Positions 17,010 through 23,765 of a stretch of DNA of 38,788 nucleotides are shown here, one piece after another. This stretch comes from an uncultured Nitrososphaera sp. (GTDB taxonomy: Archaea > Thermoproteota > Nitrososphaeria > Nitrososphaerales > Nitrososphaeraceae), in contig NZ_CAMLDP010000008.1 of the NCBI RefSeq assembly GCF_946478925.1, positions 1 through 38,788 on the forward strand. The letters run 5' to 3'. The position numbers and the translations under genes are program-made. How positions within the stretch are numbered: position 1 is the first letter of the stretch; each line of letters begins with the position of its first letter. The notes below the pieces were generated by a model. That model saw only the letters and a list, made by a program, of their open reading frames with translations. It made no database searches and was not told where the DNA came from.

Positions 17010-17600
17010 TTAATAGCCGCCGTCATCATCATTATCGTCTTCGTCATCGCTGTCGTCGTGTTTGTCGCCATTGTAGTAGTAATGATCGCCATTGTCAGAG
17101 TCGCCGTCGCCATTGCCATCAGTGTCGCACCATTCGTCGCCATCGTGCCTTTCCATGGTATTCTTCTTTTCAAACTCGTACGAGTCTTTGTGCTCGCCCT
17201 TGTACTTTTCATAGTCGCTAGAGTCCTTTGAGCCGCTGCCACTTCCATAGTCGTACGATGACTTGTCTTTGCCGTCATCGTTGTTATTGTTGTCGTCTTT
17301 GCTGTAGTCTTTATCATCATCGCCATTCTTGCCGTTTTTGTCATCATTGGCATAGTCATACTCATAGGACTTGCCTTCGCCACCGCCCTTCTCAGATTCT
17401 CTAGAATCCTGCGACTTCTTTAGCTTGTACTCGTAGTCGTAGCTTTTTTCGGTTTCTTTCCAGTACCCGCAGTTTTTGTACGAGTACTCGCTGCCTTTGG
17501 AGGCATGCGTTGCTGTTGGTGCCATTGCCATTGCTGCGATTGCGACGCCAAGGACCGACAGGAAGAGCAACGTCGCTTTGTTCCTGATCTGGGTTGACAT
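17010..17600 (-). CDS. Secreted, highly acidic Asp/Tyr/Lys-rich repetitive protein
   Basis: 196 residues. The N-terminus (about 1-34) is a signal peptide: basic RNK, hydrophobic core LLFLSVLGVAIAAMAMA, small residues before ATHASKG. The rest is low complexity, rich in Asp, Lys, Tyr, Ser, Gly and Asn (KSYDYEYKLKK, DNNNNDDGKD, DDSDDEDDNDDDGGY), with two Cys at most (NCGYW, EWCDTD). It resembles the shorter protein at 21333-21641 in start (MSxxxxN), in the pattern of charged Tyr-containing repeats and in its upstream DNA, so the two are probably diverged paralogues. It may be a calcium- or metal-binding surface or matrix protein (inference). The ATG at 17600 was preferred over the TTG just before it. 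Confidence 0.75.
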   Translation of the reverse strand: MSTQIRNKATLLFLSVLGVAIAAMAMAPTATHASKGSEYSYKNCGYWKETEKSYDYEYKLKKSQDSRESEKGGGEGKSYEYDYANDDKNGKNGDDDKDYSKDDNNNNDDGKDKSSYDYGSGSGSKDSSDYEKYKGEHKDSYEFEKKNTMERHDGDEWCDTDGNGDGDSDNGDHYYYNGDKHDDSDDEDDNDDDGGY

Positions 17601-17659
17601 CAATGTAATCTCTCAAATCACATGTTCTTAAATATCTGAGCAATAAGCGCACATAAATC

Positions 17660-17683
17660 GATTATTTTGAAATCCTAACGTAG
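17660..17683 (-). promoter_or_regulatory. Upstream element shared with the gene at 21641 (copy 1)
   Basis: Plus-strand GATTATTTTGAAATCCTAACGTA matches GATTATTTTGAAATTACAACGTA at 21698-21720. It lies 60 nt before the start ATG, upstream of a TATA-like ATATTTAAG (minus, about 17627-17635). The leaders also match (AGATTACAnTGATGTCA at the start codon). Likely a shared regulator binding site. Confidence 0.6.
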
Positions 17684-17753
17684 TATCATCGTGTACATGC
17701 AGGTGATTCACGCCATTCTTTGAGAATTTTCTGTGAAGAGCTTTTGAACGTTT

Positions 17754-17849
17754 TCATCTATTGGCAACCGTGGGCTCTGCGAAGCGAAAGACCAACTCTA
17801 CTATTTCACGCAATGCCTTCAAACAATAATCTTCCCTGTGTGCTTTCAT
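17754..17849 (-). CDS. Possible small ORF or gene remnant
   Basis: An open frame with no stop runs from 17951 down to 17754 on the minus strand (65 codons); the only ATG is at 17849 and gives 31 residues (MKAHREDYCLKALREIVELV...). The translation reads like a real helical protein on both sides of the ATG (upstream IPSLTIIHRVHLSRRTLSEN), so it may be the decayed end of a longer gene or a short gene with a TTG start. No promoter or family could be identified. It lies in the 417-nt gap between the genes at 17600 and 18018. Confidence 0.25.
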   Translation of the reverse strand: MKAHREDYCLKALREIVELVFRFAEPTVANR

Positions 17850-18017
17850 TCCCGCAGGAATGTTTTCGCTGAGGGTGCGTCTGGACAAATGGACGCGATG
17901 AATGATGGTAAGGCTTGGTATCTTGTACAAGAAACGACATCCAAGGGCTTGTCATATAGTCCACGAAGGTAAGATTTCTAGTTCGCGCTTAAAGCGGACG
18001 CATGGCATCCTATAATC

Positions 18018-18188
18018 ATGGAAATGAAATGTAAGGACGTAGGATACAACTGTGACTATGTGGTAAGAGGTAATACGGAACAGGAAATAATGCAAAACGC
18101 CGCGGCACACGCGCAAAGGGACCATAACATGAAGCCTGAAGACATTACGGAAGAGCTGAAGAACAAGATCCGCGCGAACATCCATTAA
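18018..18188 (+). CDS. DUF1059 small protein
   Basis: 56 residues, starting MEMKCKDVGYNCDYVVRG and continuing with AAAHAQRDHNM and EDITEELKNKIRANI. This is the pattern of DUF1059: MxCxDxGxxCxxxxxg...eel...a..Ha...H......e....i. The two Cys and the paired His suggest metal binding, but no function is established. TATA-like CTTAAAG (about 17988-17994) lies 24-30 nt before the ATG, fitting a leaderless gene. Confidence 0.8.
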   Translation: MEMKCKDVGYNCDYVVRGNTEQEIMQNAAAHAQRDHNMKPEDITEELKNKIRANIH

Positions 18189-18255
18189 GACACGTCTTCT
18201 ATAAGGGCCAATTGGCCCCAATTTCTTTCACATTTTGACACGACTACTGCTACTA

Positions 18256-18420
18256 TTATTCTTCATCGCCTACAATAACCACGTCTTTGATGAACTGCAA
18301 CAATTCGCCGTGATCTTCCAGCCTGTAATAATTTTTCAAATTAACCATAGTGTCGTCGTCGACTGTGAGGTAAGTCGCTTTCCTGTCGTTCAGCTTTTCA
18401 AATTCGTTTGTTCTTTTCAT
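18256..18420 (-). CDS. Small hypothetical protein (54 residues)
   Basis: Starts MKRTNEFEKLNDRKATYLTV, ends FIKDVVIVGDEE. Acidic, no Cys, no membrane segment. Not recognised. TATA-like TTTTTACG/GATAAAAACC sequences lie 12-30 nt upstream (minus, 18431-18450). It is convergent with the DUF1059 gene; 67 nt separate the stops. The codon choice and amphipathic character are protein-like. Moderate confidence that it is expressed. Confidence 0.5.
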   Translation of the reverse strand: MKRTNEFEKLNDRKATYLTVDDDTMVNLKNYYRLEDHGELLQFIKDVVIVGDEE

Positions 18421-18593
18421 ATGTAATTCCGGTTTTTATCGTAAAAATGACTTTCCCAAAAAGTGGCGCGGCTACTGTCTTGTGCGCTGGAAATAAAGGC
18501 TATTTTACGCGGGTCAGAGTCGCTATCGTAGGGATAGACAGTTAACCCTAGTTGCCCCGCCGCAATCCATTATTATGATCTCTGGGTAGAAAC

Positions 18594-18730
18594 TAGTTAC
18601 CGGTGGGTATGAGAGCCAACCGGTTGGTCCGTCCCCGTCTTGTGGCTGTGTACTGGGGGCGTGGGCGGACTTTTGTACGACCACGCAACGGCTTTTTGTG
18701 GGAAATGACAGCTGGAACGAATTTTCAGCT
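18594..18730. ncRNA. Candidate structured RNA (consecutive hairpins), strand uncertain
   Basis: No reading frame fits the 450 bases between 18421 and the tRNA at 18872. Within it, four stems occur in a row: ACCGGT 18599-18604 with 18619-18624; GTCCG+TCCCC 18627-18636 with GGGGG 18655-18659 and CGGAC 18666-18670; CCAC 18681-18684 with GTGG 18698-18701; AGCTG 18710-18714 with CAGCT 18726-18730. It does not match 5S, SRP or RNase P RNA signatures I know. Low confidence, because short stems arise by chance. Confidence 0.3.
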
Positions 18731-18871
18731 CCTTGACCTAGGAAAGGAAGGATCGAGCTTGTCTTGATTCAAAATATATGCCAAGAACCGTAACACCCGC
18801 GAATTTTGCAAGAGATGAAAGCGCTTTTATAGTGTGTATGCCGGCGCTAGCCGGCGCATTTGGTAAGAAAG

Positions 18872-18987
18872 TGCTCCGGCCGGGATTTGAACCCGGGATC
18901 TGCGACTCGAAAGGCCACAATGCTTGACCGGACTGTGCGACCTCTTGCCGGGCATAGCCGGCAGGATAGCCACTACACCACCGGAGC
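18872..18987 (-). tRNA. tRNA-Glu (anticodon TTC) with 40-nt intron in the D-loop
   Basis: Acceptor stem GCTCCGG/CCGGAGC with discriminator A, T-arm CCGGG-TTCAAAT-CCCGG, anticodon loop CTTTCGA (anticodon TTC). The gene is 116 nt, too long for an uninterrupted tRNA. Removing 18933-18972 gives a 76-nt tRNA with a fully paired D-stem (GTGT/GCAT) and anticodon stem (GTGGC/GTCGC). Both junctions read AGT, preceded by GTGT (exon) and GCAC (intron end). These can pair, giving a bulge-helix-bulge core. The intron sits in the D-loop (after position 15), not at the canonical 37/38. No CCA is encoded. Confidence 0.85.
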
Positions 18988-19045
18988 ACTTGAGCACAAT
19001 CGATGGGAGATTCACATAAAATCCTTGCTGTCATAAGGTTTTTCT

Positions 19046-19741
19046 ATGGCTTTTGAAGTGAAGTACCTCATGGAAAATTACGACCTTGTAGAGAGGATCG
19101 ACTCGGAAATAGAGAAGCGCAGCCTTTTGAAGCACCCGTTCTACCAAATGTGGTCGGAGGGCAGGCTGACAGTCGACCACCTGCAGGGTTATTCCAGGGA
19201 ATACTTTCAACTTGTAAAGGCAGTGCCGGCGTTCGTGCAAAACATAGCCTCTGCTGCCACCGCCGACCCAGCAAAGGTCCCAGAGATTGAGGGGAACCTG
19301 AAGGAAGAGTCGGAGCACGTCGAGCCGTGGGCAAGGTTTGCCGGCGCGATGGGCGTTTCGCAGCCAGAGCTTGCCGGATATTTGGGCGCGGCAAAGACGA
19401 ACGAGGCGGTGGCCAAGATGATATCACTCACTTCGCTGTCTTTTGAGGAGGCAGTCGCGGCGATGTACGCGTTTGAGGCAGAGCTTCCAAAGATAAGCAG
19501 GAGCAAGATAGACGGCCTTGTGAAATTCTACAACATGACGGGCAACAAGGATGCCCTCAACTATTTCGAGATACATGAAGAAGCTGACGTGAGGCACGCG
19601 CAGGTGTGGCGCGACATCCTGTCTGCGATTCCCGCTGAAAGGCGTGAAAAGGCGTTTGCGGCAGCAGTAGAGTCGCTAAAGGCGCAGAACCTGCTCCTTG
19701 ACTCGGTGCAGGAAAAGTACGTCGGCGGCATGTACTGCTGA
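19046..19741 (+). CDS. CADD/PqqC-like heme-oxygenase-fold protein (predicted folate precursor enzyme)
   Basis: 231 residues, all helical. Motifs typical of the TenA/PqqC/CADD superfamily: KHPFYQMWSEGRLT near the N-terminus, EESEHVEPWARF (Glu/His metal ligands) and FEIHEEADVRHAQVW (ExxHxxxH-type ligands) near the C-terminus. CADD-like proteins bind a dimetal site and, in Chlamydia and Nitrosomonas, replace the normal para-aminobenzoate pathway for folate-type cofactors. That role here is inferred from family likeness; PqqC (PQQ synthesis) is the main alternative. TATA-like CATAAAATC is about 26-34 nt before the ATG. Confidence 0.8.
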   Translation: MAFEVKYLMENYDLVERIDSEIEKRSLLKHPFYQMWSEGRLTVDHLQGYSREYFQLVKAVPAFVQNIASAATADPAKVPEIEGNLKEESEHVEPWARFAGAMGVSQPELAGYLGAAKTNEAVAKMISLTSLSFEEAVAAMYAFEAELPKISRSKIDGLVKFYNMTGNKDALNYFEIHEEADVRHAQVWRDILSAIPAERREKAFAAAVESLKAQNLLLDSVQEKYVGGMYC

Positions 19742-19803
19742 CGACGACGCCTCCAAACCTTTATACATACTCGTCAGATTTTTGATTCTGCACAGACGTA
19801 CGC

Positions 19804-19878
19804 GGGCCCATAGCTCAGCCTGGTTAGAGCGACCGGCTCATAACCGGTCGGCCAAGGGTTCGAATCCCTTTGGGCCCA
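19804..19878 (+). tRNA. tRNA with CAT anticodon, probably tRNA-Ile2 (else elongator Met)
   Basis: Acceptor GGGCCCA/TGGGCCC with A73, D-arm AGCTCAG...GAGC, anticodon loop CTCATAA (CAT), T-arm AAGGG-TTCGAAT-CCCTT. No intron. The body resembles archaeal tRNA-Ile2, whose C34 is modified to agmatidine to read AUA, more than elongator Met; this is judged from the acceptor and D-arm only. CCT, not CCA, follows. A TATA box (CTTTATACAT, about 19759-19768) lies about 40 nt upstream. Confidence 0.9.
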
Positions 19879-20069
19879 CCTTAAATTTGCATGTTAAACG
19901 GACCCGGACCGTATGTACGTATGTATTGTTGTTGTCTGGGCTATGACCGGGCAGAGATGGCGACTGTTTAGGCATCTAGCATTGGGTATCGGAATCTATT
20001 TTCCTGCACGACATTGCCTCTGTCTCGCTTCAGCGTATCTCATTAATATGATAGAGACGGAATGTACTC

Positions 20070-20399
20070 ATGACAGATATAACCAACTTTGTGGATTGGA
20101 ACGAGCTAAAAGGCAAGGAGGCTCGCGGTGTTAGCAAGAATATTGACCTTGGAGAAGTCCAGGAAATAGGCAGGCATTACATTCTAACCCAGAAAGGGCA
20201 TGTGGAATTGGAAAAATTCTATATTCCAAAATACCTGGCAGAAAGGTACGACGGACACACTCTGTACTTTAATGTCACAGAAGGCCAAAAAAATGACTTC
20301 AAGCGTGAAGCCGCACCCACGTACGAAGAATACGCCCGCTACAGAGTAGCTGGCCTGCCAGAAGACATTGAAACACGCATACGCATAGCAGAAGCCTGA
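20070..20399 (+). CDS. PRC-barrel/DUF2171-like small protein
   Basis: 109 residues. The middle part (DWNELKGKEARGVSKNIDLG, EVQEIGRHYILTQKG, FYIPKYLAERYDGHTLYFNV) has the pattern of PRC-barrel/DUF2171-like small beta proteins: a GKxv start, a G.V.ei turn, and IPk..l..ydg. The C-terminus is charged and helical. Such proteins bind partners or RNA, but no role is proven for this subtype. TATA-like CATTAATATG lies about 26 nt before the ATG. No operon partner. Confidence 0.55.
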   Translation: MTDITNFVDWNELKGKEARGVSKNIDLGEVQEIGRHYILTQKGHVELEKFYIPKYLAERYDGHTLYFNVTEGQKNDFKREAAPTYEEYARYRVAGLPEDIETRIRIAEA

Positions 20400-20838
20400 G
20401 ACAGGTTTTTCCTCTCTCGCTTCTAGGTTCTTGGCTGCTGCACAGACTGCTGGCATGAAAAAACTGTCAAAGTAGAACATGCCAAACAAAGCCAATGAGA
20501 CGCTCAAGTCAGAATATGAAGAAAAGACAATCCCCGCGCCCGATAATGGCACAGCGCGAGCGCGGGAAGTGTAATGAACACACACATCGGTCTTGGCTTG
20601 TGACTCGGGTGATCAGGGAAGCAGATTTTGTCTATTCCTTGGGGGATTGTCTCCCCATTATCAGACGACCTTGCTTAGCCTGACCCCGTCGTTATTGATA
20701 CTATAAGCTCTGTACTATATCAGAGAATAGAACATCTTTAGAGAATTAAATGAGTATTTACCTCACTAAACCGATAGCCTAAAGAAGGACAGAGTTAAGA
20801 ACATTATAGAGCCAAATAATTGTGGTGATTAACAACAA
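20400..20838. other. Intergenic region without a convincing gene
   Basis: 439 bases. The best reading frame is 31 residues (20479-20574, plus), with no TATA box at the right distance and no recognisable motif. The right half is AT-rich and contains a TATA-like TTATAGAG near 20804 that could serve the next gene. Confidence 0.4.
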
Positions 20839-21018
20839 ATGTCCACCTGCGAAAAATGCGCCTGCAAGACTGCTACGAACTTGATGGAGTACGAGAGCGG
20901 CGGCAAGAGGGCATTTCAGTACAACGGCAAGCTGTTTTGCCAAGAATGCTATATCGAAATACTGCGAACCAACGAGCCAAGGCAGGCGGATATGTTGGTA
21001 TTACAAATGTCCAGCTAA
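20839..21018 (+). CDS. Small zinc-ribbon-like protein (CxxC...CxxC)
   Basis: 59 residues. Two Cys pairs, CEKCAC near the N-terminus and FCQECY about 30 residues later, form a treble-clef or zinc-ribbon pattern. The intervening part (NGKLFCQECYIEILR) is like LIM/zinc-knuckle minidomains. Probably binds one zinc. The function is unknown; nucleic-acid or protein binding is inference. The start is the first ATG after an AT-rich region. Confidence 0.6.
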   Translation: MSTCEKCACKTATNLMEYESGGKRAFQYNGKLFCQECYIEILRTNEPRQADMLVLQMSS

Positions 21019-21057
21019 AGAATCAAAATCTCCGCACTTGACGTGTCAAAAACCAGC

Positions 21058-21231
21058 TTATGGCTCGTTTGCATGTCTGTAGATTCCCTGTTCTTTGAGG
21101 ATGGCGATGACGACCGGGATCTCTATGTCAAGCTGCATCGCAATAAACTCTTCAGGAATCCCAGAAACATACAGGTTTTTCACTATTTCCTTCTTTTCTG
21201 AAGAAACGCGCTTTATGATGTCTGCAGCCAT
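21058..21231 (-). CDS. Small helix-turn-helix-like protein
   Basis: 57 residues starting at ATG 21231 (MAADIIKRVSSEKKEIVKNL). The section IVKNLYVSGIPEEFIAMQLD followed by IEIPVVIAILKEQGIY has the helix-turn-helix spacing of resolvase/sigma-4-like DNA-binding modules (xxGxxxxxIAxxLxIxxxxVxxxL). It lies downstream of, and on the same strand as, the secreted protein gene at 21333, separated by a T-run. A longer frame up to 21435 is open but low-complexity and not protein-like. Possible small regulator (inference). Confidence 0.55.
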   Translation of the reverse strand: MAADIIKRVSSEKKEIVKNLYVSGIPEEFIAMQLDIEIPVVIAILKEQGIYRHANEP

Positions 21232-21302
21232 CTCTACCCCACCAGCAATCAATATGCCATTACGCGCTATTAAGCGCAATCCTGCTCTAAAGCTGCTGCT
21301 TG

Positions 21303-21316
21303 AAAAAAGAAAAAGG
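21303..21316 (-). terminator. T-rich terminator after the gene at 21333
   Basis: Plus-strand AAAAAAGAAAAAGG (T-runs on minus) begins about 17 nt beyond the stop of the secreted protein gene. Confidence 0.45.
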
Positions 21317-21332
21317 AAGGGGAGGGGAGAAG

Positions 21333-21641
21333 TTAGTAAGGTGTCTCTGAGGGACTTGCTGGCTTGTAGTCGTCGCACTTGTAGAATTCGCCGTTGTAGA
21401 AGTAGTACCAGGAGTCGTCGTGGTGGGTCTCGCATTTGTATTCCTTGCCAGAATCGTCCTTGTACGACTTGCTGTCTTTGTCCCAGTGGTGTTTTTCAAA
21501 GTGCTTGTCGTTCCATTTGGGCTGGCTTCCGTCGTTCTGCGCAAAGGCGGCTATGGGCAAGACGGCGTACGACACAAGTGCCGCTCCTGTCACCAGCAGG
21601 GACAGCATCACTACTGTTCTGTTACCTGTTAGACTTGACAT
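21333..21641 (-). CDS. Secreted His/Lys/Asp-rich small protein, paralogue of the gene at 17010
   Basis: 102 residues starting MSSLTGNRTVVMLSLLVTGA. Residues 1-36 are a signal peptide ending near AAFAQ. The mature part is short and charged, with HFEKHHWDKDSKSYKDDSG, KYKCETHHDDSWYYF and FYKCDDYK. Two Cys and several His suggest metal or disulphide chemistry. The start region (AGATTACAGTGATGTCA) and the upstream block at 21698-21720 match those of the gene at 17600. No known family. ATG 21641 was preferred to GTG 21644. Confidence 0.7.
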   Translation of the reverse strand: MSSLTGNRTVVMLSLLVTGAALVSYAVLPIAAFAQNDGSQPKWNDKHFEKHHWDKDSKSYKDDSGKEYKCETHHDDSWYYFYNGEFYKCDDYKPASPSETPY

Positions 21642-21697
21642 CACTGTAATCTTGTGGAGCTAATTTTAAAGTCTTGAGAATAAATGCTAGATAACGT

Positions 21698-21720
21698 GAT
21701 TATTTTGAAATTACAACGTA
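21698..21720 (-). promoter_or_regulatory. Upstream element shared with the gene at 17600 (copy 2)
   Basis: GATTATTTTGAAATTACAACGTA, 20 of 23 bases identical to 17660-17682. It lies 57 nt before the ATG and about 25-30 nt upstream of a TATA-like CTTTAAAAT (minus, about 21664-21672). Same arrangement as copy 1. Confidence 0.6.
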
Positions 21721-21864
21721 AGATCGTCTTATTCTTTTGCAATTAAACATGAAAATGACATAGATTCTCTTCCTTATTGGTATTTCGGTAATCCCCGTCG
21801 TTAATATCAGCAATATATGTCGCAGTATTCTGGCAACGCGCAATGTGGTGCCCCTTTTTCTGCG

Positions 21865-23214
21865 CTACTTCGCCCACGCTGCAAACATGACGCAGACGGA
21901 TGCGGCCATTATGGCAAACGTCAGCCACCCAAGAATATTGGAGGTCCTTCCGTTTACCTTGTTCCCAAGAATCTTTTTGTCGTTGGCTATCTTGAGCAGG
22001 ACAAACAGGATGGGCACGGAAACGGTGGCGTTTATAACCGCAGAATAAACCAGCGCCTGGACCGGATCGACGTTCAGAAAGTTAATCGACAGCCCTATGA
22101 TGACGGACGCGGCGATTACCGTGTAAAATGACTTGGCCTGACCAAACTTTTTGTCCAGCCCCTGCTTCCACCCAAAAACGTCGGCCAGCGCGTACCCGCT
22201 TGCCCCTGCCAGGACGGGGATTGACAAGAGCCCTGTCCCGATGACTCCTAGCGCAAATATGCTTTTTGAAACGGTGCCAGAGTACGGAAACGAGTTTACC
22301 AAAGGCTCTAGGGCCTTTGCGGCCTGTTCAACTGTCGTAATGTCTGTTATCCCGTTGGCGTGCAGGCTGCCTGCCGTGGTGACTACGATTGACCACATTA
22401 TCAATTGCGAAAAGCCCATGCCTATCAGCACGTCGGCTTTCATGATCCTGATTTCTTTTCTGGATATTCTGGGCTTTTCCGGGCCGTCGATCTCTTTTTT
22501 CTTTCCCTTGTCGACATCCTCCTCCGCTTCCTCCGACGCCTGCCAGAAGAACAGGTACGGCGATATCGTCGTGCCGAAAATGGCCACAAACAGCATCGCA
22601 AACTCGGCGTTGAATTCCACGTGTGGCACCACGCTTGCGACCAAGATCTCGTCCCACTTGCCTCCAACTATGGCCGCCGTGATGACGTACGCAAACAAGA
22701 ACAGCGTCAGGTACTTTAGCACCCTGACGTACTTTCTGTACGGGATTGCTATCAACGCCAGAATCACCAGCGCAGCAAAGGCGACGCTTGCGGCGGTATA
22801 CGGAACTTGCGGAAATATCAGGCGCACAGACGCCGCCATTGCAGCGATGTCCGCGCCTATGTTGATGGCGTTTGCCGCAAGAAGCAGCACCGAAATCGGC
22901 AGGATGACCTTTTTGGAGTACTTGCTGGCCATGACCGCCGCAAGCCCGTTTCCAGTAACGAGGCCGATTCTGGCGCACATCTCTTGTATCGCAGACATTA
23001 GCGGGTACTGAAAGACGGCCATCCAGAGAAAGCCCGCGCCGAACTTGGCCCCTGCCTGCGAATAGGTCGCGATTCCAGAAGGGTCATCGTCAGAGGCCCC
23101 TGTTATTACGCCCGGGCCGATTATCTTGGCAAGGGACTTGGCTTTGCTTTCCGGTTTTTCGGCCTTCTTGCCATCAATCGTGCTTGCGTCTTTTTCCTCT
23201 TTGGGATCGCTCAA
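21865..23214 (-). CDS. Nramp-family divalent metal transporter (unusual metal site)
   Basis: 449 residues, 11 or so membrane segments. A charged cytoplasmic N-terminus (about 30 residues) leads to GPGVITGASDDDPSGIATYS in helix 1, the Nramp site where canonical members have DPGN. Helix 6 reads FGTTISPYLFFWQASEEAEE in place of the usual MPHN-type motif, so the metal-binding Met is not evident. A charged loop (DVDKGKKKEIDGPEKPRISR) follows. This pattern resembles Nramp-related transporters that can carry Mg2+ or Mn2+ rather than Fe2+. The substrate is inference. TTG start at 23214, TATA-like ACATTAACTG about 25 nt upstream. Confidence 0.82.
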   Translation of the reverse strand: MSDPKEEKDASTIDGKKAEKPESKAKSLAKIIGPGVITGASDDDPSGIATYSQAGAKFGAGFLWMAVFQYPLMSAIQEMCARIGLVTGNGLAAVMASKYSKKVILPISVLLLAANAINIGADIAAMAASVRLIFPQVPYTAASVAFAALVILALIAIPYRKYVRVLKYLTLFLFAYVITAAIVGGKWDEILVASVVPHVEFNAEFAMLFVAIFGTTISPYLFFWQASEEAEEDVDKGKKKEIDGPEKPRISRKEIRIMKADVLIGMGFSQLIMWSIVVTTAGSLHANGITDITTVEQAAKALEPLVNSFPYSGTVSKSIFALGVIGTGLLSIPVLAGASGYALADVFGWKQGLDKKFGQAKSFYTVIAASVIIGLSINFLNVDPVQALVYSAVINATVSVPILFVLLKIANDKKILGNKVNGRTSNILGWLTFAIMAASVCVMFAAWAK

Positions 23215-23325
23215 TTTGCAGCAACTGCTATGTCAGTTAATGTTCGTTCATGATTCATATCAATTATGGAAGAAGAAACAGAGATGTAGCACGCGTACAT
23301 CTGCGTGTGTATATGCCGTACGTGT

Positions 23326-23463
23326 CTAGGCTTTTTTTTGCGCCCGTCTGGACTTTTTCCAGTCGTCAACGACCCATTTTGTGACCACGACAAGGCCAAC
23401 GAGTGGAAATGCTGCAATGAACGCGTACTGGAATATCACTACGAACGGCGAAGCCTCGAACAT
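23326..23463 (-). CDS. Small single-span membrane protein (45 residues)
   Basis: Starts MFEASPFVVIFQYAFIAAFP at ATG 23463 and ends in a basic tail (DDWKKSRRAQKKA). One membrane helix (about 7-29), with the basic end inside. No family recognised. A CTTTTTATT TATA-like sequence (minus, about 23499-23509) is 36-46 nt upstream. An upstream in-frame extension is open but not protein-like. The function is unknown. Confidence 0.5.
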   Translation of the reverse strand: MFEASPFVVIFQYAFIAAFPLVGLVVVTKWVVDDWKKSRRAQKKA

Positions 23464-23575
23464 GTGTATGTGTACGCCTGCACTTTTGTACAAGCCGCAA
23501 TAAAAAGGTGCTACAGCGTCTTCTCTCTCTTTTTCTTTAAGGCATATATTGGCTTGCTGCAAGCCATGATTCTAC

Positions 23576-23734
23576 ATGAGCGACAAGCAGGCTTTTGCGC
23601 TTTCAATGGACGAGTGGCAGGTGGTGCTCGATGCGCTGAGCAACACAATCTTTAACGAAGACCTCACCGAAGACGCCCGGAAAAAGGCCAAGGACCTGTT
23701 TGTCAAGCTGCAGAAGGATCTGCCAAGAAAGTAA
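23576..23734 (+). CDS. Small helical hypothetical protein (52 residues)
   Basis: Starts MSDKQAFALSMDEWQVVLDA, ends DLFVKLQKDLPRK. Charged, probably a helical hairpin. No known family. A clear TATA sequence CATATATT lies about 27-34 nt before the ATG. The gene at 23766 starts about 30 nt downstream, so they may be co-transcribed. Confidence 0.6.
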   Translation: MSDKQAFALSMDEWQVVLDALSNTIFNEDLTEDARKKAKDLFVKLQKDLPRK

Positions 23735-23765
23735 TAAGTACCCCTCTGCATTTTGACATACTCTG

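Noticed and set aside
18421..18760. 5S, SRP or RNase P RNA gene in the gap before tRNA-Glu
   Set aside because: None of their conserved core sequences could be found; only generic hairpins are present.
18738..19034. 98-residue minus-strand reading frame across the tRNA-Glu
   Set aside because: Its translation contains SQIPGSNPGRST, the usual nonsense product of a tRNA T-arm; it is a shadow of the tRNA.
20479..20574. 31-residue plus-strand ORF (MPNKANETLK...)
   Set aside because: No TATA box at a suitable distance and no recognisable feature; could be chance.
22151..23011. 286-residue plus-strand frame opposite the Nramp gene
   Set aside because: Antisense shadow of a clear membrane transporter gene; high G+C coding DNA often leaves long opposite frames.
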